DNA from: Nymphaea colorata
Taxonomy: Eukaryota > Streptophyta > Magnoliopsida > Nymphaeales > Nymphaeaceae
DNA length: 64,000 nt
Direction: 5' to 3'
NCBI RefSeq assembly: GCF_008831285.2
Contig: NC_045141.1
Coordinates: 12,820,106 to 12,884,105, forward strand
The position numbers and the translations under genes were made by a program. This document shows, piece by piece, positions 11,736 through 23,500 of this stretch (position 1 is the first letter of the stretch; each line of letters starts with the position of its first letter). The notes beneath the pieces are model-generated. The model was not told where the DNA came from, did no database searches, and worked only from the letters and a program-made list of their open reading frames with translations.

Positions 11736-12272
11736 TAAGATTACTGCAATTGCTTAAATTTAAACAACCTTTTTCATCCAAACATAATCGTAATCATAAA
11801 TAGGCGTTTGTTCTTTTCTTGTTTTTGTTTTTTACAGTCGCCGTACATAATAGAATACAAATGTAATTACTTATGTTTTTTATAGCCCAAAATTTCTAGT
11901 GGCAGTTTGGGAGAAACGAAACCACTTCCCTTTCACGGTGCTTTGTATTCTATGGACTTTGATATTTTTTTTGTAACGATAGATAAGTTTACCACGCTTT
12001 AAAGAGGTGCACCTTTTCATATAAGGTTGTTCATATATTCTGATTTTAAATTTGAATGAAGAAAAGTCTCTCATTACAATAAAAGCGACGAAAATTGTTT
12101 TTGGGAGTGCTACCAAGAAATTTCGAGAAGAAGGAGAGACTTGTGGGGTGTTGGATGAAACTCAACACTTGCTAAAAGCTTGGAGAAAAAGAAAGAGAGA
12201 CTTGGGGGGCACTCAAAGAATCTGAACACTTCTTCGTATCGTATCAGCAGATTCGCCACTTTGTCTATGTGA

Positions 12273-13500
12273 TAATAGCAGCAAGAACCATGTGAATCTC
12301 GCCTGAGAGAAGCTTCCAATTAATGAAGCTCACACGATTCACATAATCACATTAGCTATCCTGCAGCAACTGTTTTTTTTTTTTTTCACTCACTTTTTAA
12401 CTTTTAGCTTTTTATTTGACAAGGGGTAAGGGACGCATGGCTTCTTTTTACTCAAAGGCATACAGGAATTCCAATCCCCTTTGGCTCTCATCTCAAAGAT
12501 GAGAGCAACCATTTTGAATACTGATCTCTAGCGGAACATCCGTAAAGATATTATATCTCGACGTTTGAAATTACATGTTCAAAGACAGAGAGATAGATGG
12601 CTAAGATACATACGACAATTGAAATCACCATTATCCCCACACACAGAAAGAAAGAGTGAGTAACTCTAGGATTTGATAGAAGAACCTGTATCATATTATG
12701 AACATCGCTATGCAGATCCATCTGACAACTGACAAGGAGAAGAACAACACAGCTATGTAAATAACCATGAATTAACCTTGGCTCCTCCCCAAATAAAATG
12801 TGATTTTAATTGCAAGGTCTCACGTGCACATTTTAATTGCAGGAACTCTAAGAACAAAAAACAACACACTACAAGAGTCACTACAAGAAGGTTTTCACCA
12901 AATCCCACTAAGTGAGAAGAATTTCACCCAAAATTTAAAAAAAAAATCACTTTGACAAAATAAATTTTGCAAAACCAAGGATCCACAAAAAAGGATGATT
13001 TACAAGGCATAATCAAAAGCTTATGGAAAATAATGACTTGCGAAAAATCCAGTCCATCATTTCCCAGTTCCCACCGAATTCCCAAAAACATGATTTATAA
13101 GTCTTTCAAGAGCCAAACTAAAAAATTTCTGAAGCTAGATTCTTTATCATGAACTAATTTTTCAAAGAGATTTATCCAAATAAGCCATGATTTTTCAAAG
13201 GAACTGATTCTTCACCATGGCTTCTTTCACTCAAATGGCTGATTTGTGATTCAAAAAATTCTCAAAAAACTAAAAGAGAAGCAAATCACGCATAAACAAT
13301 GAACCATTCTAAATCGATTAAATATGAATCTTATTGCACATATGTTTGCCCTATTACAGATGCTATCGATCTAATAGAAGTATGTTACCAAAAAAATTAG
13401 GCATTCCCAACAAAAGAAAACAACAAGAAAAATAACAGAACAGAGATTAGGGTTCTGGAAAATTTCTAGAAGAAAGGAAAAATGAGGCGTAAGTTGAAAA
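12273..13500. other. AT-rich intergenic, no gene seen
   Basis: No open frame with a recognisable product. I searched this stretch for further exons of the Rab-like fragment that lies just beyond it and found none. Confidence 0.4.
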
Positions 13501-13516
13501 TGAAAGGGAACGTTAC

Positions 13517-13650
13517 CTCTCACAGCCAGCGACATCCCATATTTGAGCCTTCACCCTCTTTGTAGAACTGTACCTGGTCTTGGCCTTGGAGAGGTTGAGC
13601 TCGTCCTTGGCAAACCAAAAGATGATTCTGATTGCGATGTTTCCACGCTC
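13517..13650 (-). pseudogene. Decayed first exon of a Rab (RABA-type) GTPase
   Basis: The minus strand encodes FAKDELNL, then SKAKT, then VKAQIWDVAGCER, ending at a donor-like GTAACG. Rab GTPases of the plant RABA group carry F-x-K-x-E-F-x-L...SK and VKAQIWDTAGQER, where WDTAGQ is the switch II/G3 motif, and an intron commonly follows this point. Here the G3 motif reads WDVAGC, so the catalytic Gln is replaced by Cys. The P-loop GDSGVGKS is not recognisable, and the effector loop between SK and KAQIW is shortened. No second exon is found on the minus strand down to 12.3 kb. I read it as a degenerate gene fragment. The GC-rich sequence upstream (13650-14290) may be its old leader. Confidence 0.6.
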
Positions 13651-14300
13651 CATCCTATGCACTCTCAACATCATCGACGTCGGTAGTGAGAAAGCCATCA
13701 CCAGCTCTTCAGGCTCACTCTGAGCTAGGGTTCTCCATTCTCTCTTCTCGTTTGGCTTGGGTTTTGCCTTTCTAGTTTCTCCCCGCTCGACCTTCTGATC
13801 GTGCGTCTTGCCTGCTCTCTCTCGCCAAGGGATGCGTGCGACATAGTGTGCACAACAGATCTTGCCGCAAGTAGAGCCATAGCGAATCCAAATCGTTCTA
13901 CTGACCAAACCGATTCAGTTGAGCCTCGCCTTGATTTGCTGCATCGATTAGATGACTCGACTCTCACCTCCATTGCGGATTCGATCGGATGGCGGAAACC
14001 CGAACCTCAAACTCCATTGCAGATTCAGCGAAACCCTCATCTCCATTGCTGCTGCGATCGAAAAAGTAAACATAAAAAAAAAAGGAGATGACTGGTTTTC
14101 ATTAACCAAAGACGATCGACAATCGCAAGAGAGAGACTAAGAGGAAACTGACGAAGGAAAATTTTTAAAAGCAAAGGAGAGGGAACAGACAGCGTTCCTT
14201 GCCCTTTTCAATCGAGGCGAATCAAGAGAGAGGGGGAGAGAGAGAGATAGAAGAAACCCAGGGAAAAGTGCTTCTTGCTTTGTTTTGCATTAATCGCAAT
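13651..14300 (-). other. Possible relict leader/promoter of the Rab-like fragment
   Basis: This stretch is less AT-rich than its flanks, with overlapping 62-131 codon frames on both strands and a purine tract (GA)n at 14222-14250. It lies just upstream (minus strand) of the Rab-like exon. The open frames are Arg-rich and unrecognisable. It may be the former 5' region of that gene. Confidence 0.25.
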
Positions 14301-14943
14301 CCATGTTTACGCTTTTATGGCATGAAAAATACCTACTTGAAATAACACTAAACAACATAATATATGTCATTACTCTGCAACACACCTCTGGCAGTCGCTT
14401 GTTGTAAAGAGCATATTTATTACTCTCGCACTGGTTTCGGTGACCAATCACTCGTCCTTGATCACACATTTATAATGGAAGGGTAATTACCTCGAAGGAA
14501 AACATGAGGGTTATTAACCACTAGATTATCATAAGTTCTACAAATCATAACTAAGGTAAAATTTCCTAAAACACTTGATTAACCAATAAAAATAGCATAT
14601 ATGGCACATGTAAACTGTAATAAAGGTAGGAATTAAATTACTTTTTTACCTTAAAAACCGGCCTTTACTCAACTTGTGTAACCAATTTGATGTAAGGTCA
14701 ACTGTAGTCATACTAAGAAATTAAAAAGGTGCAAAACTTGTCTTAATCATTTTTTCTAAAAAAAAAAACTAATATTAAGGCAGTGCAAACTTAATAAGAG
14801 ACACATGATAATTAAAAAAATAATAAAACTATGATTAGAATTCTCAAGTCTTTTACTGGAATGTGCCAGTGGTATATATCAGGATGGTCTACACCAGTGA
14901 CAGAGTCACTGCTATATCCTCAACCGTAGTACATATGATACAT
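14301..14943. other. AT-rich intergenic, no gene seen
   Basis: No gene, repeat or element could be supported between the Rab-like fragment and the telomere-like array. Confidence 0.35.
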
Positions 14944-15345
14944 TTTAGGGTATAGGGTTTAAAGTTTAGGGTTTTAGTCTTTTTAGAGTTTAAGGTTTAC
15001 AGTTTAGGGTTAAGGTTTTAGGTTTTTAGGGTTTAGGATTTTAGGGTTTAGGAGTTTAAGGTTTAGAATTTTACAATTTAGGGTTTTAGGGTTTACGGTT
15101 TTAGGGTTTAGGGTTTTGGGTTTTGGGGTTTTAGGGTTTAAGGGTTTAGGTTTTAGGCTTATGGCTTAGGGTTTTAGGGTTTAGGTTTTAAGCTTTGAGG
15201 TTTAGGTTTTAGGGTTTAGGGTTAATGTTTTACGGTTTAGGGTTTTGGGGTTTCAGGTTTAGGGTTTAGGGTTTAGGATTTGAATTTTAGGGTTTAGGGT
15301 TTTGGGTTTTGGGGTTTCGGGTTTGGGGTTATGGTTTTAGAGTTT
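14944..15345 (+). repeat. Interstitial telomere-like array (TTTAGGG type)
   Basis: About 400 bp made of the plant telomere heptamer TTTAGGG and close variants (TTTTAGGG, TTTTGGG, TTTAAGG, GTTTAGG). Roughly twenty intact TTTAGGG units are present, with the G-rich strand on top. The array is degenerate, so it is an old interstitial repeat and not a chromosome end; ordinary unique-looking DNA follows on both sides. Confidence 0.9.
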
Positions 15346-16543
15346 ATGTGCAATGGCTAAGGAGTTGTTTTGGGATTTCTTTCACGCTTGTTTTAGGGAT
15401 TAATGTGGCAGCAAACCCCTTCTCTTTCTCTTGTGGGTATGTGGATACACATGGGTACTTTTTCGACCAAAATTGGTCCAAATTACTTACTTTTACTTAA
15501 TTTAATTTGTTTCTAACTCGGCCTATATTCTATTTTGAAAGTATTGATGATCAACATGTACTATTTTTATTTATATTACTTGTCTATTTAAATGATGCTT
15601 TCTTTTTGAGTTTTTTTTTGTAGTATTTTGCTTACATATACCATGTTGTACCCTCGAAATCCACACTTTTTAAAGCTGTTGTACCTGAACCCATTTTTTT
15701 GTGCCGATATCGAACCCATATGTATACCCATGCAACTTAGATGATTAGCCCTTGAATTGGCCCCTATCGAATTAGGAGATTCTGGTCAAATCTCTCCCCT
15801 TTTAGGGAGAGAGAGAGAGAGAGACCGGCAATTTCTTATGTTTAAGATGCCGTAAGATACACATGTTGAATTTGGGAGATACAATACATTGTTTTTATAC
15901 CAAACTTACAAAAATACACATTATCCGTTCAAGATCATGTATTTTTCTTTGATCTCCTACTATCTTGACAATGCAATTTGTAAAATATGATAACCACAAG
16001 TGTAGATTCCTCTCATGTCTTATAACTAGAGATTTAAGGTTTTTGGTCTAGGCTTTTCGAGTTAACGGTGTAAGATGTAGGGACAAACGAACATATAAAC
16101 AAACATTATAGAACGCCATATACAAACATGCATGTTAAAGACATATATTTGATAAATATCTACATAAACAAATACTTCAAAGAAATGCACATGAATTCGA
16201 ATGATCTGTACAAACTGACAACTATCATAGCTATTGCAATCCAGCTTAACAAACTGCTTAAAAAGTTTCAACTTTTTTTAGATGATTTGGATATGGATCT
16301 ACCCATGACCAGCATGACTAGATCCAAGGAGATGGAAAGGTAGGGGAGAGGCACAGCCTACCACCACATCCACCGCGTTCTTTATTGAACTCTTAATAGA
16401 GTACAGGAGTAACAATGGTGGAGAGAAGTTCCCCTAAACATAAAAAGAAAGGTAGAGAAAAAGGAGACAGCAATCTCAAATCAGAAAAGTACCTTGGTTC
16501 AAGGTCCACCATCACAATCTATTAGATTGCCCGATTGTATGTG
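15346..16543. other. AT-rich intergenic, no gene seen
   Basis: Contains a (GA)n tract near 15808-15825 and, near 15640-15745, a stretch with GTACC/ACCC phrases that resembles an end of the TIR family seen at 24896..25577. No gene is supported. Confidence 0.35.
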
Positions 16544-16981
16544 TGTAACAACCCGACCCACCTTCTGGGCTCGAGCCCCTGGCTCGGCGGATCCCAACCC
16601 CGTCTCTAGCATTTTCGGTTTCAACCCCAAAAAAACTAGAAACCAGGACAACCATCTATTTAATGACCCTCCTTTACAAGTCCTTGAAGATTTCTTACAA
16701 TCTTTAATACGAGACTAAATTTTTAGGGTGTTACAATCCACCCCCTTATAGTGCACGCATCCACGAGTTTGAGACCCTAGATTTGAGTGTTAAAACTGAT
16801 TCTGATACCACTGTAACAACCCGACCCACCTCCTAGGCTCTGACTCCTGGCTCGGCGGATCCTAACTCACCCCCTAGCATTTTCGGCTCCAACTAAAATT
16901 AATACATGGTTAATGACCTTTTATAAACCCTTAAAATCTCTCACAATGTTTAATACGACACTAAATTTCTATGGTGTTACA
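16544..16981 (-). mobile_element. Complete TRIM retroelement (438 bp)
   Basis: Two direct terminal repeats, 16544..16735 (192 bp) and 16812..16981 (170 bp), both start TGTAACAACCCGACCCACC and end TGTTACA, giving the TG...CA ends and 7-bp inverted termini of LTRs. The 76-bp interior has, next to the right-hand repeat on the minus strand, GTGGTATCAGA, which contains TGGTATCAGA, the start of the initiator-tRNA-Met primer-binding site used by plant LTR elements. A purine-rich AAGGGGGTGGAT (polypurine tract) lies against the left-hand repeat. The element therefore reads on the minus strand. It encodes no protein, which defines TRIMs. Flanks ATGTG and TTGTG are a near-perfect 5-bp target duplication. 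The LTRs have diverged, so insertion is not recent. It lacks the 5S-like sequence of Cassandra. Confidence 0.85.
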
Positions 16982-17533
16982 TTGTGTGTTGTTTTTTTAC
17001 ATGTACCATGTATTAACGCCCTTCAGTAAAAAAAAGTTTGCACACCACCGCTACTGGATACGTGGACTTATTTTCATCTTGTTCTTATACAATTCATCAC
17101 AATTTTTCATATGTTTCTTGCGATCATTGTTCTCTGAAGGTGTTGCAAACTACAAACAAGGGAGAGAAAACTAAGTTGCTATCAAAACTCTGATATTTAG
17201 TCTGAATTTATATGGAGTTTTTGTTTGGAGTGGAAGAATGTATGTCAAAATTCATGGAAGTGAAGGATGTCATGTAGAGTTTGTAAAACAAATATCCATG
17301 CCCATGGTTTTGCAACAAGATACACAGATTCATCATCATTAACGCACATAACCTGGTCATCAACGTCTTTGAGCTAAATTTAAACAGCCGATAGTTTTTT
17401 CAATACCATAGAAAAAGGCACAAGCATTTTCTGGATTGGGTTTAACACACTGAGACAACCAACGTGATCACCCTCGCATTCCAAGCTTTTCTTCATCCCC
17501 AATGGACACTCTCGAAATAATAACAGAAAAGGG
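16982..17533. other. Downstream region and 3' UTR side of the cap methyltransferase gene
   Basis: The minus-strand gene ends at 17534, so its 3' untranslated region and polyadenylation signals should lie here. The sequence is AT-rich with no clear coding frame. The exact cleavage site is not identifiable. Confidence 0.4.
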
Positions 17534-20500
17534 TTAAAGGGGTTCGGAAAATCGCAGGTCTGCGGGTCCTGCACCCAAGATCCCCTTTGTGATCTTGCTT
17601 GCCACGAGAGGCTCTGGAGGATCGATTACTCCACCATTTGCAACCATGACTTCCCCATGTCCGCTTTTCTCTTCCTCAATGGCAGACTGATGTCTCCAAC
17701 CGCTTGTTTGTCTTCCTCCCTACACCAAATAGAACGTCATTTCAATCACAAACCATGTGGCTTGCATGTCAAATGGGGAAAGGTGATTTAAGAAAAAAAA
17801 AATTGAAAGTGTTTGAATTCTTTTATCTAACCAATTTTTTATGTGTAAGGGGGACTAAACGTCACATTCAAAAACTCATTCATTACCTCTTTGAGAGGGT
17901 AAGAGCTACTACTGTCATCCCTATACTGCGGCAATCTGGAACTATGATGAACTGCAACAGAAACAAAAACAATGGGTAAAGTCTGCACAACGCATGAGGG
18001 AACGTTAATGACACTACAACATGTCATTGCAAGACCAACAATCTAGCTAGAAGTGTCAGAAGCATGAAACCTAAACATCAGATCCACAGAACAGTATATA
18101 ACAGCAATTCATAAGAGTAAATAAGTGGTTCCCAATATGAGAATGTTGAGGCTTTTCACCTCTTTTTTGGTGACTTCAAGATGAGACCTACTAGTCTCAT
18201 CTCCCTCTCACCGCCTTTCAGCAGAATACATCTGCTCGGGATCAAGGTACATGAACTAGTTTATTCATGCTATCATCCTACAATATTTGCGTTTCAAGAT
18301 CAAACAGTGACTCCATAATTGGGAGAACTTCTAGATTTTTTTTTTTCAGTCAAAAGAGATAAAGAACAACAAAATTGATTTGTCTTTGGTTTTCAAGGAG
18401 AAGGGATTTGATTAGTCTGACTTTAGGGTCTCATTAGTCCCCTCAAAACTAGCCATTAATGTATTTTATTTGGACGACCCGGCTGCAAAGAATTGGTCCA
18501 TGAGTACATTATCATATCAAAATGGAACATCAAAGTTGTTCAGAGAAACTTAGCTTAAATGATTCCCATCATTAACCTAAGAAAAAGAAGAATAACTTTT
18601 TCACAACCATCTTGAAAGATTGAAGACAGTGATCCTCACATTTCCATCAAGAGGCTTCTTCTCTGAAAAGTGAAGTCCTAGGTCAACCCAGTAGCATGTC
18701 AGGGATATTGTTGGCTCTATATTACCTACAACTTATCTAGAACATCACAATTTTCCACAAATATCTGCTTGGACATCAGACCAGGTAACATGAATCTAAA
18801 TGCAGCCAGATACTGAATTGGATCATTTAGGAGACAAGTAACGAAGGACCTCCAATGTCCGCGTGCATAATTATCAAGGTTAATGTCCGCTTGCATAACT
18901 ATCAAGGTTAAAAATAGCTCTCCCTTGCCAATATGTAAATGAAACTACAGTTGCAATAATAAGGACAAGCAGCCAATTTTCACCATACGTTTACTAGAGG
19001 AAAGCAAGTTAGGACCCATCCTAAGGCCTATAATTTAGGTTTTTTCCCCCATTCAACGAATCCAGTTATACTCAAATACAAGGATTATCCATTCAATTTG
19101 CTTTATTATATTAGAAAATAGTGACCTTCAGTTTCTCGACCCTTTGACTTAGGGTTATCTGGACGAAGGAAAAGATGCACAAATATGTCATTTCTCAAGG
19201 TCCATAGTGTTCTATGTTGAAAGTAAATCCTTACATGGCTCCTGAGCCATAACTAAGGGGTCAAGACGGACACATCATGGTGAGCAATTGCTGCCCTGTC
19301 AAAGCCTCATCATCCATGTAATGTCAAAAATGGCACAGTGACGTTCTTGTACCAAATGTCTACTCCTGCAAGTTAGGCCCATAGCCGAATACACACACTA
19401 AATAGCCCCTAAAAAGAGAGTGAGAAAAGACAAAGTCTTTGAAAATATTTCCTCTTTCTAACATGTATCACTGCCCACATGTGAAATTTCTTGTGGCTCA
19501 CATCTAGTGCCAGATGCTAGCTTGATTTTATTGTTGTAGATTTACCTAGCAATAAAGGAAGCATACCTTGAGTTGGGTTTCTTAACTCAAAAAACAAACC
19601 AACACCATGATCAGAGGATTCCATCTGCATACGGCTCGCATCTTGCAAAACTGGAGTGCAAATTGGAGGAACAAGATCCAGGTCTGGCTTCTGGAATATA
19701 AATGTTGTATACAAACCTTAAAAATAATTAATAAACATATTTGTGATTAGCAAGTTTTTATATCTAATGGTTAAACAACACTAAGACTATAGCTTCAGAA
19801 AAACTTAAAGTTCACCTAACAGATCAAAGGAGCGAGCGAGTAGTTTTCCTCGAGGATCCACAAAATTTCCACCATTACAAAGCAGGCCTGCAAATTGTGC
19901 CCTGCAAGACAGATGGTGAAATTATAAAGTTTGCTTGCAGAGCATTTCACAATACTTGAAGTCATATGGATCTGAGAATTTAATAAGTACTCCAAACCAG
20001 AATAACCAATCTCAAGTGCACAAGAAACCGTGAACAGGCCAATCCTAAATACTAAAAAAAAGGATGTTAACAAAACTAAGAAGGGAAAAAGTAGATTCAA
20101 TGAGTTCCTGGCAGCAGCAATATTTCTATACTGCAAAGTGCTGGAAGAACATGATATTTTTATTGAGATTTGAGATTAATCATGTAAATCTCTAGAGCGA
20201 CTATGAGATCATTTACCTCATCAATTTCACCTATTTTTTCCTATCATATTGGTGAGGTGCATCATGAGAAGGGAGAAGGAAACCCCACGGTAAATGCTCA
20301 TCAAACTGACCTTCTCTAACTGCCAGTTGATTGGCAAACTAAGTTTTTGGCGTTAAAGTCAGCTTTCATGTTCAACTTCAGGTTTATCATGACACCAAGG
20401 ACTCTCAAACCTTTTGCTCTTCGTAGCTTCTTATATGAAAGAAAAATCAACAGAATGAGACACTTTTTCTTCTTTAATGGCACATAGTTGCCATCTGGGC

Positions 20501-23500
20501 CAGTTACATCCTTCAATAGAACTATTACTTCACACATCATTATTACCTTCATAATTGGACACTAAAGCAGCTGAATAGATCGACCAGATGTCAATAATCT
20601 TCTTGTATTCAGAAGGATGTATGTTTATGACAACTCATCCAATGTGACTAAATGATCTAGGTCCGTTAATTTTAACATGGAGCAAGCAATCTCCATCCTT
20701 TTTGGTCTTTTTTGAGAATGGCAGCTACAAAACAAGATTGACCAATTCACAGTTCTAATTTTAAAATTAAACTGCCAATGCCACCAAAACCTGTTCTTTC
20801 TCTCTCTCCTCTTTGCTAGTCTATGTGGTATGCCTTACTTTTGTCTCCGTATTACATTTTGCTTTTTCCTTATCTAGGCTTTTACCACGCTCCCTAAACT
20901 ATTTCTGCTTGTACTGTGTCCTTCAGGTTCCAAGTTTCCAATTTTCTGTTGGAACTCTTACTAAAGTTGGCATTTTCCTTCTCTTATTTTTTTCTTAACT
21001 ATCTTTTTATCATCTTCTGATTTTTCTAAGGCACTTAAAATCTTCATTGATTTCCTTTGTTTTCCAATTTCATAAAAAAACATGATTTTTCCATCTTTTA
21101 ACAAAAATGCATTTTTTAACAGTACAACTGTACAATTGACATACGGTTCTGATTCCAAATGGATTCAACCAATTTGTTGAAATAATGGGTTTTAAAAATT
21201 GATCTAGAAAGTAGAAACTGATTTTGATAACATTAGTTTACATTCATCTGTTCTCAGAACCCAGACATATAGCTCCACAAGCAGCAAAGGTTCTACCAGT
21301 GTAATGCACTGATACTGCATCCGACCAGACATCCCCTTCATTTTCCTACACACATTTCAGCTCCATACCACATCATTCCAGCACCAATACCCTTGGCAGA
21401 GAGCCCTTGTGTAGACAATCTGGCTGTTCGGTGATCACTCACCAACCTCATACTATGACATGAGAGAACTAACAGTGAAGGTCTAAAGAACCAATTGGCT
21501 AGAAAAAAATCTGCTAAGCTTAAGTTGGTTAAAGTTCAGTGCAAGCCACCCCATGATGCAACAATCGAACATACATAAGTTATGCTCCCTTTGCCTGCAT
21601 ATCCTAGAGTAATCAAGCAAAGTTTTTCAACTATAACAGGTCCATGCATCATTCAAACCTTTCCAAAGGACAACTATCATACAGGTCAATTTTATAATAT
21701 TTATTGATATGCAGAGCACCAATCTAGGATGATATCCAGCTTATTTAAAACAACCATTTCCAAAGAAAGATATATAGGCAGATACCCAGTGTACAAGAAG
21801 AGACCTGAAAAAACTTTCACATAATCTGATGGATAAACTACCTGTTGTCATCATAAAATTCAGTCAAATTTTGAATTTCCACATATTCCAGTCCAGCCTC
21901 TCTAGCCAACCTGAGACCAACTTGGCGCACTTAATACAGATAGTCTTGAAGCCATGACTCCAAATCACCAACCAGAAGACTAAATGATAGTCATCAAGGG
22001 AAAAGAAAAGAACACCAGACCTGATGAGGCTAGGAAAGTGTACCAAGCAATGAATTTCAGAAGAAATATCTCCAGTGAACTTCAGTTGATATTTCTTGCC
22101 AAATAATGGGAATCTGGAGTCATTTAAGTTGTCCAATGAAATTAGAACCATCTGCATGAAAGTTTAGGGACAAAAAAAAAAGAGGGAAAAAAATTAAGAA
22201 ATAAAAGATAATAATTTCATTTAGTTTATACTTCTCTTCCTCAGTTTCAAAGGTGATGATGTAGTTTTCTGAACGCACGCAATTGGGCACAATAGGCTTC
22301 ACGTTACCTCCTTTATTGTGTGAAGCTTCAATGTTCTTCTGGTACTTTGACCTGAAAATTTCCAAAACATCATTTTTGAGGCTCTTTTCTCCATGATTAT
22401 TATATTCCACCACAAAGGGTGGGATGACAGTTAATTGTGGCTGCTCCTAAACAAGCAAAAAATTATGTTACATACTTAAGTATTGCAATATTTAGAACAA
22501 CATAGAAAAATAATGCTGCTTAACTTCTTCAGTTATTATAAAATTGCTATCTGAAGCTCTAATTGTTGAAGTCTATCTTCTATGTTATAGGTTCAAATGA
22601 TACCCTGCTGTATTACATGGCTGATGCGTCTATAGCCCTACCTGCTAAGAAGCTAAATAGCACACACAATCACACAAAGAAAAATGAAAAGGTGCTATGC
22701 ACATAAGCAGAAATAAACATGGACAATGTATGTGTGTGCAAACCAAACTTTGAAGAAACTGCTCTAATATCATAGTTTTTTAACAGAAAATTATTTTTTT
22801 TCCAGATAAAATCAGACAGAAACATGAAAAGATAGAATTTTCCTGAAGACCATGATGTGATATACATGTTGAACAAGCCATCGGCGGGATTTACCATAAA
22901 AAAAACTGCAGAGGCACCACGAACTGAATGCAACATCTAACAATTTCATGAGTTTCATAGATGAACTGTCTAGCTTTAATCCACACACTTTTTTTTTGTT
23001 AGCATAGGGGCTTGAAATAAACTTGGGATTTCATAAAGGAGAAAATCAACAACATCACCTTTTTGGCTTTATAAAGGAGTAAATAAACAATTCAAAATCA
23101 AAGACTTTCAAACTCATACAATATAATTAGATAATACCAACCATATAGTTGATGAGTCAGGAGTAATTCCAAAAAAGTAACCTCCAGGCTTCAGCAACGA
23201 TGATATGTTATGAAGAAGGCTTCTTGCTCTTTCCTCAGTTTCGAAGCAGAGCTGCAACGAGAGTCCTACTTGAACCATCATTAAAATAAAAAGTAAATAA
23301 CAAAGCAAAGGTGTCCCGCTAAATAACCTGTAAATGTTGCAAGCAACAAACGACATCTGCTGGAATTCCCTTGTCTTGCAAATAAGCGTCCAGGTTATCC
23401 TGGCAAGGACAACGGAGACAAAGGTTATTCCAGGACTTAATACTGAGGAAAACAATAAGCAGGAATGATAATAATCATATTATTCTTTTATACTACTCTG

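Larger units (their letters stand above)
9797..12272. repeat. Repeat family copy B, about 2.5 kb
   Basis: Direct duplicate of 38978..41572. From 9797 to 11059 the two copies are nearly identical; I saw only two substitutions and possibly one single-base indel, at a constant offset of about 29181. From 11060 to 12272 similarity drops to an estimated 80-85% with many indels. Internal structure: a left module (about 9840-10250) and a right module (about 11900-12260) share phrases such as GATAGATAAGTTTACCAC and GGAGACTTG-type sequence, and they flank the GC-rich 81-codon ORF and a nested AT-rich TIR element (11341..11735). No transposition protein is encoded. Confidence 0.8.

Noticed and set aside
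14944-15345. True telomere end
   Set aside because: The repeats are degenerate and flanked on both sides by unrelated sequence, so this is interstitial.
16544-16981. Cassandra TRIM with an embedded 5S rRNA
   Set aside because: The terminal repeats do not contain the 5S-like box sequences; only the general TRIM layout fits.
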